From positions 1-64,000 of the forward strand of contig NZ_SDQD01000003.1 of the NCBI RefSeq assembly GCF_004153685.1: a stretch of 64,000 bases of DNA, read 5' to 3'. The position numbers and the translations under genes are program-made. Positions 62,569 through 64,000 of this stretch are shown here, piece by piece (positions within the stretch are counted from its first letter, which is position 1; each line of letters begins with the position of its first letter). Source of the stretch: Pollutimonas harenae (GTDB lineage Bacteria; Pseudomonadota; Gammaproteobacteria; Burkholderiales; Burkholderiaceae_B). The notes below the pieces were generated by a model. That model saw only the letters and a list, made by a program, of their open reading frames with translations, did not search any database and was not told the DNA's origin.

Positions 62569-63720
62569 ATGACCGACATCGGTCGGGAAGCGCATTTCGC
62601 GCCGGCCCACACCCAACTCTCAGCCAGCAGTTATTTCAGCGAAACCATCTTCGAGCAAGAACAGGCGCTCATTTTCAAGAACTCCGCAATTTACGTGGGG
62701 CACGAAAAACTCGTACCTGAAGTAGGCGATTGGCGGACCCTGCCTCAAGAGCAAGCCGGCCGTGTGCTGGTCCGTCACCCTCAGGGCGTTGAGCTACTTT
62801 CGAATGTGTGCCGGCATCGACAAGCCATTATGCTGGGCGGCCAGGCAGGCGATGTGACTAGCGCCCAGGCTTCGCACGGCAATTTACGCGATACCGGCGG
62901 CAATATCGTCTGTCCGGTGCATCGCTGGACCTACAGCAAGCAGGGGCAACTGCTGGGCGCGCCGCAATTTCCTGAAACGCCCTGCCTGAACCTGCAACGC
63001 TATGCACTGAAAAACTGTCATGGCCTGTTGTTTGAGGGTCCACGCAATCCAGCGCACGATATGGCTGCCTTATTTGAACGGCCCGAGTTCGATTTCTCAG
63101 ACTATGTACTGGATCATGTCGAAGTCCATCGCTGCAACTACAACTGGAAAACCTTTATCGAAGTCTATCTCGAAGACTACCATGTAGGTCCTTTTCATCC
63201 GGGGCTGGGCAAGTTCGTGACCTGCGACGACCTGAGCTGGGAATTTTCAGCGTGGTACAGCTCGCAACGCGTAGGCGTACACCAGTCGCTGACGCAACCC
63301 GGCACAGAGGTATATCAGCAATGGCACGAGCGCCTGCTTGACTACCGAACCGGCACTACGCCTGATTTTGGCGCCGTGTGGGTTACTTATTTTCCCACGC
63401 ACATGATCGAGCTTTATCCGCACGTCGTGGTGCTATCGACACTGCATCCGGTCAGCCCGCAAGAAACCATCAATATCGTCGAGTTCTATTACCCCGAAGA
63501 TATTGCTGCCTTCGAGCGTGAGTTCGTCGAAGCCCAACGAGCCGCCTACATGGAAACAGCCATTGAAGACGACGAAATTGCCGAAAGAATGGATGCCGGG
63601 CGCCGGGCGCTCATGAAACGCGGCATCAGCGAATCAGGCCCCTACCAGTCACCCATGGAGGATGGCATGCGGCACTTTCATGAGTGGTATCGACGCATGA
63701 TGGAGCGCACAGGCAGCTGA
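62569..63720 (+). CDS. Rieske-type ring-hydroxylating oxygenase alpha subunit
   Basis: A 383-residue Rieske non-heme iron oxygenase. The Rieske ligands appear as CRH near residue 83-85 and CPVHRWTY near 117-124; the distance between the two pairs is 31 residues, whereas 15-17 is usual. The mononuclear iron site is in LEDYHVGPFHPGLG near 203-216 (two His), with an Asp later. GGGGG before the ATG at 62569 supports that start, ruling out an in-frame TTG at 62467. No reductase or ferredoxin is adjacent, so a partner must be elsewhere. The same gene sits beside xseB in relatives, but the substrate is unknown. Confidence 0.88.
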   Translation: MTDIGREAHFAPAHTQLSASSYFSETIFEQEQALIFKNSAIYVGHEKLVPEVGDWRTLPQEQAGRVLVRHPQGVELLSNVCRHRQAIMLGGQAGDVTSAQASHGNLRDTGGNIVCPVHRWTYSKQGQLLGAPQFPETPCLNLQRYALKNCHGLLFEGPRNPAHDMAALFERPEFDFSDYVLDHVEVHRCNYNWKTFIEVYLEDYHVGPFHPGLGKFVTCDDLSWEFSAWYSSQRVGVHQSLTQPGTEVYQQWHERLLDYRTGTTPDFGAVWVTYFPTHMIELYPHVVVLSTLHPVSPQETINIVEFYYPEDIAAFEREFVEAQRAAYMETAIEDDEIAERMDAGRRALMKRGISESGPYQSPMEDGMRHFHEWYRRMMERTGS

Positions 63721-63762
63721 CAACAGCTGCCCTCTTGGCCCAGATTCAATCAGTGGTGCCGA

Positions 63763-64000
63763 TCACTCACCAGCACGCGCGACAGGCCGGCTGGGATCGC
63801 TGCACCATTCGCTCCAGGAGCCCGGATACAAGGCGGACCCTTCCAGACCTGCCAATTCCATGGCAAACAGATTGTGGCAAGCAGTGATGCCCGATCCGCA
63901 TTGATGGACGATTTGCTGTGGGGCTCGCCCCTGAAGCAGAGTTTGAAAGTCTTGCCGCAACGCCTCGACCGGTTTGAAAAGACCATTTTCCTGAAGATTC
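63763..64000 (-). CDS. sseA: 3-mercaptopyruvate/thiosulfate sulfurtransferase, C-terminal part
   Basis: The last 78 codons of a rhodanese-family enzyme running off the right edge on the minus strand. HQCGSGITACHNLFAMELAGLEGS (about 40 residues before the end) contains the catalytic Cys loop CGSGIT of mercaptopyruvate sulfurtransferases, followed by LYPGSWSEWC. It would transfer sulfur from mercaptopyruvate to cyanide or thiols. It converges on the Rieske gene across 42 bases. The N-terminal inactive domain is outside the window. Confidence 0.85.
   Translation of the reverse strand, partial: NLQENGLFKPVEALRQDFQTLLQGRAPQQIVHQCGSGITACHNLFAMELAGLEGSALYPGSWSEWCSDPSRPVARAGE

Noticed and set aside
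1-64000. CRISPR arrays, tRNA or rRNA genes, insertion sequences, prophage
   Set aside because: Searched by eye through all intergenic gaps; none shows repeat-spacer structure, cloverleaf sequence, rRNA sequence, transposase or terminal inverted repeats.

Overview
The window looks like a core-genome stretch of a betaproteobacterium in Burkholderiales, most likely Alcaligenaceae (relatives of Bordetella, Pusillimonas or Castellaniella). The reasons are the gene order (xseB-ispA-dxs-folE2 with a divergent Rieske oxygenase, rpsF-priB-rpsR-rplI-dnaB, alaC-hom-thrC, hrpA-argA, radA/alr), the moderately high GC content and the protein sequences. I see no rRNA, tRNA, CRISPR array, insertion sequence or prophage. 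Nearly all genes are intact and tightly packed, with many 4-base ATGA stop/start overlaps.

Layout. 1-394: AT-rich divergent promoter region between a gene that leaves the left edge on the minus strand and rng. 395-6883: RNase G, a small lipoprotein, the lipid A flippase MsbA, a family-9 glycosyltransferase, a YdcF-type membrane protein and a DUF533 protein. 6927-12690: six lipopolysaccharide/polysaccharide genes on the minus strand, organised as two successive 'glycosyltransferase - NodB deacetylase - glycosyltransferase' modules. The first overlaps the end of dnaE, so hrpA-dnaE-LPS genes may form one long co-directional unit (20106 down to 6927). 20188-21546: argA.

21585-29069: an accessory catabolic cluster. 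A TRAP transporter (DctP, DctQ, DctM), an acyl-CoA synthetase, an SCP2-type thiolase and a short-chain dehydrogenase lie on the minus strand, with a divergent PAS-LuxR regulator. Three ATACG repeats spaced about one helical turn apart lie in the divergent promoter region. The substrate is unknown. This is the least explained part of the window.

29158-42930: yggX, phoU, rpiA, an ArsC/Spx-like protein, the polyamine ABC transporter potFGHI, the Kdo kinase kdkA, a large FtsX-type permease without an adjacent ATPase, a TauE-type permease, radA, an SDR and alanine racemase. 43019-46172: hpnCDE, which turns farnesyl diphosphate into squalene; no squalene-hopene cyclase is present here. 46181-50075: thrC, hom and alaC. 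50254-54904: a Mth938-like protein, a PrxQ/BCP peroxiredoxin lacking the usual resolving Cys, PhoH2 (PIN-PhoH), a PdxA-family dehydrogenase and an SBF-type symporter. 55026-58085: dnaB and the rpsF-priB-rpsR-rplI operon. 58243-62349: folE2, dxs, ispA, xseB. 62569-64000: a Rieske oxygenase with an enlarged Rieske loop and the C-terminus of a mercaptopyruvate sulfurtransferase.

Envelope and isoprenoid themes recur: msbA, LPS glycosyltransferases, kdkA and alr build the envelope, and dxs and ispA make the farnesyl diphosphate that HpnCDE would consume. I found no clearly new molecular system. The best leads are the TRAP/CoA cluster with its phased operator, the duplicated deacetylase modules joined to dnaE, and a few protein-level oddities.
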